Positions 1-8,266 of a stretch of 64,000 nucleotides of DNA are shown in pieces. The position numbers were made by a program, and so were the translations under genes. Within the stretch, counting starts at the first letter, position 1. Every line of letters starts with the position of its first letter. This DNA comes from Streptomyces roseirectus (GTDB taxonomy: Bacteria; Actinomycetota; Actinomycetes; Streptomycetales; Streptomycetaceae). Below the pieces are notes generated by a model. The model worked only from the letters and a program-made list of their open reading frames with translations. It did no database searches and was not told where the DNA came from. The stretch lies in assembly GCF_014489635.1 (NCBI RefSeq), contig NZ_CP060828.1, positions 8,172,001-8,236,000 on the forward strand. Reading direction: 5' to 3'.

Positions 1-1754
1 CTGAAGATCGTCAGGGCGCCGAAGCCGACCATCGCCCAGCCGTGGCCATTGATCGCGCCGATCAGGACGTCGAACAGCACCCACAGCCACACGGCCATGC
101 CCACCGCCCAGCCCGCCATCATCGGCAGGAGCTGACGCAGCCGCTTGATCTCCGGCGCGCCGCCGCGCAGCGCCGCCATGATCACGAAACCGGACATGAT
201 CCACGACATGGCCGCGTACATGCTGTTGCTGCCGTTGGAGTCGGAGGCGTCGAGCGGCTTGATGTCGGTCGTCTCCAGCGGGATCCGCTGACTCTGGGCG
301 ACCTGCTGGAACATCCCCCGCACCGCGTTGTGCTGACCGGCCCCCGCCGCCGACGAGGTGTAGAGCTGCGCCGGACCGCCCTTGGCGACGGGCGGCACGT
401 ACACGCCGACGACGTCCCGCTCACGGATCCGGTCGGTCGCCTCGTCGAGGGAGGTGCTGGTGGTCAGGGAGACCAGATCGCCCAGGCCCTCCCGAAGCCC
501 CTCGGCCGCCTGCTCGGCCTGCTCCCGCGAGGCGCCGACGACCACGACGGGCATGTCACGGATCTCCGGCTGGTGCAGGGACGCGCTCATCATGCCGACG
601 ACGACGGTGAGGATGGCCAGCGGGAAGGCGGCCACCGCGAAGTACCGGAGCCGTTTGGAGCGCACCGGGCCGCCGGACATCGCGGGCCGCGGGACGTCGG
701 GGTCGTCGGACCCCGGGGTGTCCGCGAGGACGGCACCCTTGCGGCGCTCCAGCAGGAGGGCGAGCGCGAGGGCGGCGACCAGCCAGACGGCGAGTGTCAG
801 CAGGTGCGCGCCCACTCCCCGGCCGTCGAAGTAGAGCACCGAGCGCAGCGCCTCACCCGCGGCCGGCAGCGGCAGCACATCGTGCAGGAAGCCGAAGAAG
901 CCGGGCATCGTGTGGATCGGCGTGGCGAGGTTGGAGGAGGGCACGCCGAAGACGACCCACAGCAGCATGCCGGGCAGCAGCGCCAGCCCGCCCAGGAACC
1001 GGGCGAACAGCAGTTGGCCGAGGCCCACGGCGCCGGTCGCCAGCAGGCCGATCCCGACGAACGCCGGGTAGTGGCCGTCGACCGCCCCCACGATCGGACC
1101 CAGGATCAGCCAGGTCACGGTGCTGGTCAGCACCGCCCAGCCGGCCAGCAGCGGCAGGAACCTGCGCAGGGCGAGCAGGTGGGGCACCGCCGTCATCATC
1201 CCGCTCAGCGAGACGTACCCGACCATGATCATGCCGATGGCGGCGAGCAGGACGGCGATGCCGGCGCTGTCCCCGGCGGGCAGCGGCGCGACGTCCTCGG
1301 TCCTCGTCGTCCAGTCGTGGCCCGCCGCCACCGGGGCCAGGATCTGTTTGACCATCCCCGCCTGCGAGGCGCCGGCCGCCTGGGCGGTGTAGACGGTCGC
1401 CTCCGTGGAACCGTCCGCGGGGACCACCAGGACGCCGGCGACGTCACGGTCCTTGAGCAGGCCGAGCGCCCTCTCGCGGCCCGCGACCAGCCGGGGATCG
1501 GCGGCGCCGTCCTGGACGGACCCCAACTCCTCGACGACCGACTCGGCCACGGCCCCCGAACCGACCACGGCGACCGGCATGTCCCGGGTCTTCGGCGAGT
1601 GCATCGTGCCCATGTAGGTCGCGTACATCATCGTGACCATGAGGAAGGGGATGAGGAAGAGAAAGGCGCGCTTGACGATCTCCCGCTTCCGATCCGCCTC
1701 GGACGGGGCCGGCTCGGCCCCGCTCACCTCGGCGACGGGGGTCGCTGTTTCCAT
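1..1754 (-). CDS. Duplicated ABC-2/DUF3533-like membrane protein (3' end cut by window)
   Basis: A multi-pass membrane protein of the YhgE/Pip or DUF3533-like type, of which about 584 residues are visible. The ATG at 1754 is preceded by AGGAG. After a short acidic N-terminus, one TM segment leads into an extracytoplasmic domain containing RDMPVAVVGSG, then a block of TM helices. The same plan then repeats: TM, RDMPVVVVGAS, domain, TM helices. The matching pairs RDVAGVLVVP/RDVVGVYVPP and LPLLAGWAV/LPMMAGWAV show that the two halves are an internal duplication. The family is often linked to export or envelope functions, but no substrate can be given. It diverges from a MarR gene and shares its operator region, so MarR control is likely. 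The C-terminus lies outside the window. Confidence 0.8.
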   Translation of the reverse strand, partial: METATPVAEVSGAEPAPSEADRKREIVKRAFLFLIPFLMVTMMYATYMGTMHSPKTRDMPVAVVGSGAVAESVVEELGSVQDGAADPRLVAGRERALGLLKDRDVAGVLVVPADGSTEATVYTAQAAGASQAGMVKQILAPVAAGHDWTTRTEDVAPLPAGDSAGIAVLLAAIGMIMVGYVSLSGMMTAVPHLLALRRFLPLLAGWAVLTSTVTWLILGPIVGAVDGHYPAFVGIGLLATGAVGLGQLLFARFLGGLALLPGMLLWVVFGVPSSNLATPIHTMPGFFGFLHDVLPLPAAGEALRSVLYFDGRGVGAHLLTLAVWLVAALALALLLERRKGAVLADTPGSDDPDVPRPAMSGGPVRSKRLRYFAVAAFPLAILTVVVGMMSASLHQPEIRDMPVVVVGASREQAEQAAEGLREGLGDLVSLTTSTSLDEATDRIRERDVVGVYVPPVAKGGPAQLYTSSAAGAGQHNAVRGMFQQVAQSQRIPLETTDIKPLDASDSNGSNSMYAAMSWIMSGFVIMAALRGGAPEIKRLRQLLPMMAGWAVGMAVWLWVLFDVLIGAINGHGWAMVGFGALTIF

Positions 1755-1817
1755 GACTTGCTCCTGATAGAGGGGGTGGGGCACGCGACGCAGAGGTCGG
1801 GCGCGCGGCACACTCGC

Positions 1818-1904
1818 TGTGCATAATGCACATTGATTGCAGCGTACGGTGAGATTGCATGATGCACAACCGTGGCATGGCGCAATCGGCGTGTACGATG
1901 CACA
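1818..1904. promoter_or_regulatory. Triple MarR operator array in divergent promoter
   Basis: Three copies of ATGCACA start at 1826, 1862 and 1898, exactly 36 bp apart. The first is half of a perfect palindrome, TGTGCAT-A-ATGCACA (1818-1832). The second (TTGCATGATGCACAA) and third (TGTACGATGCACA) are imperfect palindromes. They fill the gap between the divergent membrane-protein and marR genes, so autorepression is the natural reading. Confidence 0.6.
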
Positions 1905-1930
1905 GGCAACGGAACGCGGAGGAGGCGCCC

Positions 1931-2404
1931 GTGGACGCGGGGCAGGCACAGCGGATGGAGCGGGAACTGCTCATCCTGATGCGGCACATGACCATGGCCG
2001 GGCCACGCGGCCCCGGCAAGCAGGCAGGGCTCGACCGCAGCGCCTACGTCCTGCTCAGCCGCCTTGAGGTGCAGGGCCCCATGTCGATCCCCGACCTCGT
2101 CGAGGCGTTCGGCCTCGCGTCCTCCACGCTCAACCGCCAGACGACCGCTCTCCTCAAGAACGGCCTGGTCGAGCGCACCGTCGACCCCCACGGCAGCGTC
2201 GTCCACAAGTTCCGCATCACCGAGGAAGGGCTCAGCCGCCTCACGGCGGAGCGGGAGCGGACGGCGTCCGGCCTGGACACGACCCTCAGCGACTGGACGC
2301 CGGAACGCCTGGAGCGCTTCATCGACGACCTGGAGCGGTTCAACACCGACATCGAACGGATGACCGGCCGCCCGTGGCCTCGCACGGGCCGCGAGACGCA
2401 CTGA
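1931..2404 (+). CDS. MarR-family transcriptional regulator
   Basis: A 157-residue winged-helix regulator. I chose GTG 1931 because GGAGGAGG lies 5 nt upstream; the in-frame ATGs at 1859 and 1898 lack a Shine-Dalgarno sequence and fall inside the operator array. The MarR layout is visible: N-terminal helix (ERELLILMRHM), helix-turn-helix SIPDLVEAFGLASSTLNRQT, the wing ending KNGLVERTVDPHGSVVHKF, and a C-terminal dimerisation helix. Its probable targets are itself and the divergent membrane protein. The ligand is unknown. Confidence 0.88.
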   Translation: MDAGQAQRMERELLILMRHMTMAGPRGPGKQAGLDRSAYVLLSRLEVQGPMSIPDLVEAFGLASSTLNRQTTALLKNGLVERTVDPHGSVVHKFRITEEGLSRLTAERERTASGLDTTLSDWTPERLERFIDDLERFNTDIERMTGRPWPRTGRETH

Positions 2405-2448
2405 GCCGGCCACGCACCGAGCCGGCCCACGTCCGCTCCCGGAACGAG

Positions 2449-3261
2449 TCAGCCCCTGGCGATGTCGGCGAGCAGGGCCTCGACGCGCGCCTGCGCTCGC
2501 TCGGCGACGTCGCCGCCGGGGGCGGCATGGACGCGGCCGGCCTCGACGGCGGCGAGCGCGGACTCGGCGACCTCGCGCGGCGACAGTTTCTCGCCGAAGC
2601 GCGCGGCGGCGTCCTGCATCGCGGCGGGAACGCCGGCCCGCAGGTCGATCGCGCCGAGCGCTGCGGAGTTCTGCCCGAGAGGCGTGTCGACGAGCCCGGG
2701 ACAGAGCACGGTCGCGCCCAGCGCGGGCGCCACGCGCTTCAGCTCCAGATCAAGCGTCTCGGTCAGCCCCACGACCGCGTGCATGGTGGTGGTGTAGGGC
2801 GTGAGGTAGGGCAGGGGAGCGAGGCCGCCGGAGGAGGCGGTGTTGAGGAAGTGGCCCGTCCCCTGCTCGATGAACAGGGGAGCGAAGGCGTTGACGCCGT
2901 GGACGACGCCGAGCACCTTGACCCCGATCATCAACTCCCAGACGCGCGCCTCCTGTTCCCACAGGGGAGCGGGCGGGGAGACGACGCCGGCGTTGTTGCA
3001 GACCAGGTCAACCCGCCCGTACGCGGCGACGGTCCGGTCGGCGAGCGCGCGGACCGACGCCGCGTCGCCGACGTCCGCGACCACGGCGGTGACCTCGGCA
3101 CCGGCGGCCGTCAGTGACACCTTCGCCTTCTCAAGGCCCTCCTCGCGGATGTCGGAGATGACCAGCCGCACTCCGCGGCCGGCGAGGGCTTCGGCGAGGC
3201 CGTAGCCGATGCCGCTGGCCCCTCCGGTGATGACGGCTACTTGGTCGTTCGTGATGCGCAT
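2449..3261 (-). CDS. SDR-family oxidoreductase with Met in place of catalytic Lys
   Basis: A 270-residue short-chain dehydrogenase/reductase. The ATG at 3261 follows AGGAG. The Rossmann motif TGGASGIG lies near residues 12-19, with NNAG near 90 and catalytic Ser in NTASSGG. The active-site Tyr156 is followed by TTTM rather than xxxK, so the lysine of the YxxxK motif is replaced by Met160 (an ATG codon where AAG is expected). The overall length and C-terminus are normal. It is the last gene of a run with MFS, ferredoxin and P450 genes, suggesting a role in oxidising or reducing a P450 substrate. The missing lysine suggests reduced or altered activity. Confidence 0.87.
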   Translation of the reverse strand: MRITNDQVAVITGGASGIGYGLAEALAGRGVRLVISDIREEGLEKAKVSLTAAGAEVTAVVADVGDAASVRALADRTVAAYGRVDLVCNNAGVVSPPAPLWEQEARVWELMIGVKVLGVVHGVNAFAPLFIEQGTGHFLNTASSGGLAPLPYLTPYTTTMHAVVGLTETLDLELKRVAPALGATVLCPGLVDTPLGQNSAALGAIDLRAGVPAAMQDAAARFGEKLSPREVAESALAAVEAGRVHAAPGGDVAERAQARVEALLADIARG

Positions 3262-3344
3262 TGCGTACTCCTGTTGGTTGTGTGGGGTTGTTCGTAGAGG
3301 GAAAAGGGGGCTGCGCCTCACCTGGGACCGCACCTCACCTGTCC

Positions 3345-4763
3345 TCACCTGTTCTCGCGAGGCAGGAAGGAGGCGAGCGCGCAACACAGCACGGCGGCAC
3401 CGGCGCCGATCGCCAGGACGGCCCTGAAACCGTTCTCCGACGGCAGGGCGTGCCCCGCGAAGTCGGTGGTCAGCCGGGCCAGGACCACGCCGACGACCGC
3501 GCTGGAGAACGAGGTGCCGAGGGACCGCATGAGGGTGTTGAGGCTGTTGGCGGCGGCCGTCTCGGACACCGGCACCGCCCCCATGATCAGCGCGGGCATG
3601 GCCCCGTACGCCAGCCCCATGCCCGCGCCGACGACGCAGCCGACCAGGACGAGCTGCCAGATCTCGGCCATCAGCACGGTGCCGATCCCGTACCCGACGG
3701 CCACGACCAGCGCACCGGTCATCAGGGTGACCTTGGGACCGCGCGCCTTCGTGATGCGTGCGGAGAACGGGGCCGCCGCCATCATCACCAGGCCCATCGG
3801 TGCCATGGCCAGCCCCACGGCCAGCAGATCCCGGCCCATGCCGTAGCCGGTCTCCTCGGGCAGTTGCAGCAACTGCGGCATGACCAGGGACAGCGCGAAC
3901 ATCGAGAAGCCGATGGCGACGGACGCCAGGTTGGTGAACAGCACCTGGCGGCGGGCGGTGGTGCGCAGGTCGACCAGCGGCGCGCCGACGCGCAGCTCGA
4001 AACGTCCCCACAGGAACAGCACGAGCACCGCGACGGCGGACAGACCGAGGGTGGCGGCGCTGCCCCAGCCCCAGTCGGCCCCCTTGGACACGGCCAGCAG
4101 CAGACAGACCAGCCCGGCCGAAAGCCCGGCCGCGCCCACCAGATCGAAGCGCCCTCCCGCGCGCACCTCGGACTCGGGGACGACCGTCACGACGAGCACC
4201 CCGGCCAGGACCCCGAGCACCGCCGACGTCCAGAACAGCACGTGCCAGTCGAAGTGATCGGCGATCAGCGCGGCCGCGGGCAGCCCCAGCGCACCGCCGA
4301 TGCCGAGGGACGCGCTCATCAGCGCGGTCGCGCCGGCCAGCCGCTCGGCGGGCAGTTCGTCGCGCATGATGCTGATGCCGAGGGAGACGGCACCGGCGGA
4401 CAGCCCTTGCAGCACCCGGCCGACGATCATCGGAGCGAGCGAGTCACTGAGACCGCAGACCACCGAGCCGGCCACGAGGAGGGCCAGGCTGACCAGCAGC
4501 ATGCGCCGCTTGCCGTACATGTCACCGAGCCGCCCCATGACGGGGGTCGCGACGGCGCCGGCGAGCAGCGTGGAGGTGATGGCCCAGGCCGTGTCCGCCG
4601 GGGAGGCGCCGAGGAGGCCCGGAAGCAGGGGGATCAGGGGGATGACCAGGGACTGCATCAGCGAGACCACGATCCCGCCGAGGGCCAGGACCGCCACGAC
4701 GGCGTCCGCTCGCGGCGCCGTGGACGCCGTCGTCGCGGCCGGCTGGGGTGGTGCTGCGGACAT
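3345..4763 (-). CDS. MFS drug exporter, EmrB/QacA-like
   Basis: A 472-residue major facilitator protein with about 12-14 hydrophobic segments. It carries the family motif A region GRLGDMYGKRRML after TM2 and a motif-C-like stretch in TM5 (ALMSASLGIGGALGLP). I chose ATG 4763 because GAGAGGG precedes it; an ATG 63 nt further upstream has a less typical Pro/Arg-rich leader. It sits between the SDR and ferredoxin genes on the same strand, so it probably exports a substrate or product of the P450 island. Substrate unknown. Confidence 0.85.
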   Translation of the reverse strand: MSAAPPQPAATTASTAPRADAVVAVLALGGIVVSLMQSLVIPLIPLLPGLLGASPADTAWAITSTLLAGAVATPVMGRLGDMYGKRRMLLVSLALLVAGSVVCGLSDSLAPMIVGRVLQGLSAGAVSLGISIMRDELPAERLAGATALMSASLGIGGALGLPAAALIADHFDWHVLFWTSAVLGVLAGVLVVTVVPESEVRAGGRFDLVGAAGLSAGLVCLLLAVSKGADWGWGSAATLGLSAVAVLVLFLWGRFELRVGAPLVDLRTTARRQVLFTNLASVAIGFSMFALSLVMPQLLQLPEETGYGMGRDLLAVGLAMAPMGLVMMAAAPFSARITKARGPKVTLMTGALVVAVGYGIGTVLMAEIWQLVLVGCVVGAGMGLAYGAMPALIMGAVPVSETAAANSLNTLMRSLGTSFSSAVVGVVLARLTTDFAGHALPSENGFRAVLAIGAGAAVLCCALASFLPRENR

Positions 4764-4822
4764 GGGTGGCCCTCTCGGATGGAGCGGTGGACAGGGGTGC
4801 GCGGACTCGGGGCGGCGCGTGG

Positions 4823-5017
4823 TCACTCCGCCAGGCGGATCGCGGCCGCCGGACAGAGCGCCGCGGCCTCCCGCACGCTCTCGTGCAGCGGAGCGTCGGG
4901 CGTGTCGGTCAGCAGGACGGCGATGCCGTCCTCGTCACGCTGGTCGAAGACCTCGGGCGCGGCCACGACGCACTGTCCGGCGGCGACGCACTTGGGCTCG
5001 TCGAACTCGATGTGCAT
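4823..5017 (-). CDS. [3Fe-4S] ferredoxin, P450 redox partner
   Basis: A 64-residue acidic ferredoxin. The cluster ligands are visible as Cys10 and Cys16 (CVAAGQC, a Cx5C spacing typical of 3Fe-4S rather than 4Fe-4S types) and a C-terminal CP motif (LCPAAAI). The length matches actinobacterial P450 ferredoxins. It follows the P450 gene at 5099-6301, separated by an 81-nt gap filled with 13-bp repeats, and should carry electrons from the reductase at 8267-9460 to one or both P450s. Its Shine-Dalgarno AGAAGGAG lies in the last repeat unit. Confidence 0.9.
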   Translation of the reverse strand: MHIEFDEPKCVAAGQCVVAAPEVFDQRDEDGIAVLLTDTPDAPLHESVREAAALCPAAAIRLAE

Positions 5018-5027
5018 GGTTCTTTCT

Positions 5028-5092
5028 CCTTCTGTGGGGGCCTTCTGCGAGGGCCTTCTGTGGGGGCCTTCTGTGGGGGCCTTTTGTGTGTG
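5028..5092. repeat. Five tandem 13-bp repeats between P450 and ferredoxin genes
   Basis: Five consecutive 13-bp units occupy 5028-5092. On the + strand the consensus is CCTTCTGTGGGGG. Units 1, 3 and 4 are identical, unit 2 has two changes and unit 5 is the most diverged. Read on the coding (-) strand, the first four units contain AGAAGG, a Shine-Dalgarno-like core, and the one nearest the ferredoxin ATG forms its actual ribosome binding site. Confidence 0.9.
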
Positions 5093-5098
5093 AGGTGG

Positions 5099-6301
5099 TC
5101 AGGGCTGGTCCCAGGCGACCGGCAGGCGTTCCGGACCGCGCGTGAGCACCCCGGTCTTCCAGACGACGTCGGCCTCGGACGCGTGGAACCGCAGCCCCGG
5201 GAAACGGGTCAGCAGGGTGCGCAGGGCCACCTGTAGTTCCACCCGGGCGAGCGGGGAGCCCAGGCAGTGGTGCGCGCCGCCCCCGAAGGCGACGTGCGCG
5301 GCCTCGCGGCGTTCCAGGTCGAGCCGGTGGGGGCAGGTGAACACGGACTCGTCGTGGTTGGCGGCGTGCAGCGCGACCATCACGGCCTCGCCGGCGCGTA
5401 CCGTCACCCCGCCGACCTCGACGTCCTCCAGGGCGTAGCGGGCGAAGGCGGTCCCGATGGACAGCGGGACGAAGCGCAGCAGCTCCTCCACCGCCTGCGG
5501 GATCCGCTCCAGGTCGGTGCGCAGGGCCGCGAGCTGTCCGGGGTGGGTGAGCAGCACGTACACGAAGTTGGCGATCTGCGTGGCGGTGGTCTCGAAACCG
5601 CCGACGAGGATGCCGGTGAGCAGGGTCAGCAGCTCCGCCTCGGAGAGCCGGTCCTCCTTGTCCCGCGCGGCGACGAGGTCGCCGATCAGGTCGTCACGGG
5701 GACGCGCGCGGCGGTCGGCGATCAGGCCGGCCATGTACGCGGTGAGGCTCGCCCGGTGCCGCGCGGCCTCCTCCGGCGTGTACTTGGTGGTCGAGATGAA
5801 CGCCTCGGCCCAGACGTGGAAGTCGCCCCGGTCCTCGGCGGGCACCCCGAGCAGGGCGCTGATCACGCTGATCGGCAGCGGCAGCGCGAAGCCGGTGACC
5901 AGGTCGGCGTGGGTTCCCCCGGCGAGCATCGCGTCGGCCAGCTCGGCGGCGATCCGCTCGACACGGGGCCGCCACTCCTCGACCCGCTTGACGGTGAACG
6001 CCTTGGACGCGAGCCGGCGCAGCCGGGTGTGCTCCGGCGGGTCCAGGATCATGAGGGCGTCCGGCGGGGTGGGGAAGGACCGCAGGCGCGGCTCGTCACG
6101 CCGGAGGCTTTCGTTCCGGCTGAAGCGGGGGTCGCCGAGGACCAGTCGCGCGTCCTCGTGGCGGGTGGCCAGCCAGGCGGGTTCGCCGTAGGGGAGCTGG
6201 ACCCTGCTCAGCGGCTGCTCTCTCCGCAGGGCGGAGTACAGGGGGTTGAGGGCCAGCTTCTCGGCCGTGAACGGGTAGGCGGCGGGCTCGGTGACCGGCA
6301 T
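5099..6301 (-). CDS. Cytochrome P450
   Basis: A 400-residue soluble bacterial class I P450. The I-helix oxygen-activation motif is GGFETTATQ, the ExxR motif is EELLR, and the haem-binding loop is FGGGAHHCLGSPLAR with Cys346 as the axial ligand. The substrate-contact region carries DPPEHTRLRRLASKAFTVKR, typical of actinobacterial CYP families. The ATG at 6301 follows AAGGAGT. It heads the operon P450-ferredoxin-MFS-SDR and diverges from the TetR gene. The CYP subfamily and substrate cannot be assigned by eye. Confidence 0.93.
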   Translation of the reverse strand: MPVTEPAAYPFTAEKLALNPLYSALRREQPLSRVQLPYGEPAWLATRHEDARLVLGDPRFSRNESLRRDEPRLRSFPTPPDALMILDPPEHTRLRRLASKAFTVKRVEEWRPRVERIAAELADAMLAGGTHADLVTGFALPLPISVISALLGVPAEDRGDFHVWAEAFISTTKYTPEEAARHRASLTAYMAGLIADRRARPRDDLIGDLVAARDKEDRLSEAELLTLLTGILVGGFETTATQIANFVYVLLTHPGQLAALRTDLERIPQAVEELLRFVPLSIGTAFARYALEDVEVGGVTVRAGEAVMVALHAANHDESVFTCPHRLDLERREAAHVAFGGGAHHCLGSPLARVELQVALRTLLTRFPGLRFHASEADVVWKTGVLTRGPERLPVAWDQP

Positions 6302-6330
6302 GGTCGACTCCTTCCGGGGATAACTGAGAT

Positions 6331-6365
6331 GAAGCTATCGGTTGTGTGATGCAGCGAAGTACTTC
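6331..6365. promoter_or_regulatory. Divergent P450/TetR control region
   Basis: Two elements lie in the 100-bp gap. A perfect 10-bp palindrome GAAGTACTTC at 6356-6365 is a candidate TetR operator. GAAGCTATCGGTTG at 6331-6344 matches, with one mismatch and in opposite orientation, a 14-mer upstream of the aldehyde dehydrogenase gene near 9640-9653. Read toward the P450, the motif contains a TAGCTT sequence that could serve as a -10 box. Confidence 0.5.
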
Positions 6366-6401
6366 AACAGAGAGTTGACTCTTGCTTGGTACCGTGGAGC
6401 G

Positions 6402-7031
6402 GTGACTGCCGAGACCCCGCGTCGACTGCGCGCCGACGCCGCCCGCAACTCCGAGAAGATCCTCCGCGTCGCGCGCGAGGTCTACGCCGAGGGCGGCTCC
6501 GACACCTCGCTGGAGGAGATCGCCCGTCGCGCGGGTGTGGGCATCGCGACGCTGTACCGGCGCTTCCCGAACAAGGAGGAACTGGTCCGGGCGGCGCTGG
6601 AGCAGAAGGTCGCCGAGGAGATGTCGCCCGCGATCAGACGAGCGCTCGACGACAGCGATCCCCTGCGGGGGCTCGCGACGCTGTGGGAGGCGTCGGTCTC
6701 CTTCGCGGCACGCGAACAGGGCATGCTGGGCGCGGTGCGCCGGTCGGGTGCCCTGGCCTCGGAGCTGTCCGCACCGTTCTACGAGGCGCTGATCCTCGTC
6801 ACCCGCCGCGCCCAGATCGCCGGACACGTCCGCGCCGACCTGGTCCCCGACGACCTCCACCGGATCACGGTGATGCTGCTGAGCGTGCTGTCCACGGTCG
6901 ATCCCGACGGCGACGGCTGGAAGCGCTACATCACCATGGTCCTCGACGGCCTCGCGCCCGCGCGGCCCACCGCGCTCCCGGCACCGGAACCGCTGCGGCA
7001 GTGGCCGTCGTGGGGTTCGCCCACCAGGTGA
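6402..7031 (+). CDS. TetR-family transcriptional regulator
   Basis: A 209-residue TetR-type repressor. The N-terminal domain reads RRLRADAARNSEKILRVARE, then TSLEEIARRAGVGIATLYRRFPNKEEL, the classic HTH with YRRFPNKE recognition helix. I prefer GTG 6402 with GGAG close upstream; an in-frame ATG at 6342 would run through the palindrome and promoter. The ligand domain is typical in length. It diverges from one P450 operon and converges on a second P450 gene, overlapping it by 101 bp. It is the obvious regulator of the island. Confidence 0.88.
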   Translation: MTAETPRRLRADAARNSEKILRVAREVYAEGGSDTSLEEIARRAGVGIATLYRRFPNKEELVRAALEQKVAEEMSPAIRRALDDSDPLRGLATLWEASVSFAAREQGMLGAVRRSGALASELSAPFYEALILVTRRAQIAGHVRADLVPDDLHRITVMLLSVLSTVDPDGDGWKRYITMVLDGLAPARPTALPAPEPLRQWPSWGSPTR

Positions 7032-8238
7032 CCGGCAGCGCGTGGACGCCGAACGCGGCCATGGTGCCCCGGAACGGGACCTCCTCCAGGGGCACGGCCA
7101 GCCGCAGGCCGGGCAGCCGGCGCAGGAGCCGGGGCAGCGCCTCCGTCAGCTCCACCCGGGCCAGGTTCTGGCCGAGGCACTGGTGGATGCCGTAGCCGAA
7201 GGCGATGTGCCCGCGGGTGTTGCGGCCGATGTCGAGGACCCCGGCGTTCTCCATGAACGACGGATCGTGGTTGGCGGCGGGCAGGTTGACGGCGATGATG
7301 TCCCCGGCCTTGACCTCCTGGCCGCCGATGACCAGGTCCTCGTGGGCGGCGCGCCAGATCATGTCCTGGGCGATCGAGAGATAGCGCAGCAGTTCCTCGA
7401 CGGCGCCCGCGACCACCTTGGGGTCGTCGCTGTCCCGGACGACGGCCGCCTGCTCCGGATGCTCCAGCAGGGTCAGCGTGCCCAGGCCGATCATGTTGGC
7501 GGTGGTCTCGTGGCCGGCGATGAGCAGCACGAGCCCGTTCATCGCCACCTCCTCCGGCTTCAGCTCCCCCGTCTCGACGCGCTCGGCGATCAGCCGGCTG
7601 ATGAGGTCGTCGCCGGGCTCGCGCTGCTTGCGCCGCACCAGCTCCATGAGGAAACCGAACAGCTCGGCGCTGGCCCGGCCCTTGTCCTGCGGGGTGACGT
7701 CCGGCTGGTTGATCGTGACGCTGTGCTCCTGGAAGAACGCGTGATCCTCGTAGGGGACCCCGAGCAGCAGGGAGATCACCAGGGACGGCATCGGAAGCGC
7801 GAAGGACTCGACGAGGTCGGCCGAGTCGCCCTCGGCGGTCATCTCGTCGAGGAACCGGTCGACCAGCGCCCGCACCTGGGGGCGCATCGCCTCCATGCGC
7901 TTGACCGTGAAGTCCTTGGTCAGCATGAGGCGGATCCGGGCGTGCTCGGGATCGTCCATGCGCGGGAAGGCCGGCACCTGCTGCTGCGCGCTCGGGTGCA
8001 TACGGGGGTAGCGGAGGGTGTCGGCGCTGATCCGCTGGTCGGACAGGACGAACTTGACGTCCTCGTGGCGGGTGACCACCCAGGCGGTCTCGCCGTTCCA
8101 CAGCCGCACCTTCTGCAGCCCGTCGCCCAGCCGCCACTGCGCGTACTCGGCCGGCAGATCGAGCGGACAGCGCGCGGAGCGGGCGGCGGGGTAGGCCGGC
8201 AGGCCGAGGTCGCCGGTCGGTTCGGTGGCCGTGTTCAT
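6931..8238 (-). CDS. Cytochrome P450 with extended C-terminus
   Basis: A 435-residue P450. Motifs are CPLDLPAEYAQWR at the N-terminus, DDPEHARIRLMLTKDFTVKR, I-helix IAGHETTANMIG, EELLRY (ExxR) and haem loop FGYGIHQCLGQNLAR with Cys354. P450s of this type usually end near the LPVTW motif; here about 30 more residues follow, Ala/Arg-rich and encoded antisense to the end of the TetR gene. The gene is 28 nt downstream of the ferredoxin reductase gene, so the two form an operon. The ATG at 8238 follows a GGAGG-type site. Confidence 0.92.
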   Translation of the reverse strand: MNTATEPTGDLGLPAYPAARSARCPLDLPAEYAQWRLGDGLQKVRLWNGETAWVVTRHEDVKFVLSDQRISADTLRYPRMHPSAQQQVPAFPRMDDPEHARIRLMLTKDFTVKRMEAMRPQVRALVDRFLDEMTAEGDSADLVESFALPMPSLVISLLLGVPYEDHAFFQEHSVTINQPDVTPQDKGRASAELFGFLMELVRRKQREPGDDLISRLIAERVETGELKPEEVAMNGLVLLIAGHETTANMIGLGTLTLLEHPEQAAVVRDSDDPKVVAGAVEELLRYLSIAQDMIWRAAHEDLVIGGQEVKAGDIIAVNLPAANHDPSFMENAGVLDIGRNTRGHIAFGYGIHQCLGQNLARVELTEALPRLLRRLPGLRLAVPLEEVPFRGTMAAFGVHALPVTWWANPTTATAAAVPVPGARWAARARGRRGPW

Positions 8239-8266
8239 GGGTCCTCCAGGAGTTGTGGGCAGGGGT

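Noticed and set aside
42..1826. A 594-codon plus-strand frame opposite the membrane protein
   Set aside because: It is rich in Arg, His, Gln and Gly, has no RBS, and the minus strand encodes a clear duplicated membrane protein.
1859..1930. ATG 1859 as the marR start
   Set aside because: It would place two operator copies within the gene and lacks an RBS, whereas GTG 1931 has GGAGGAGG at 5 nt.
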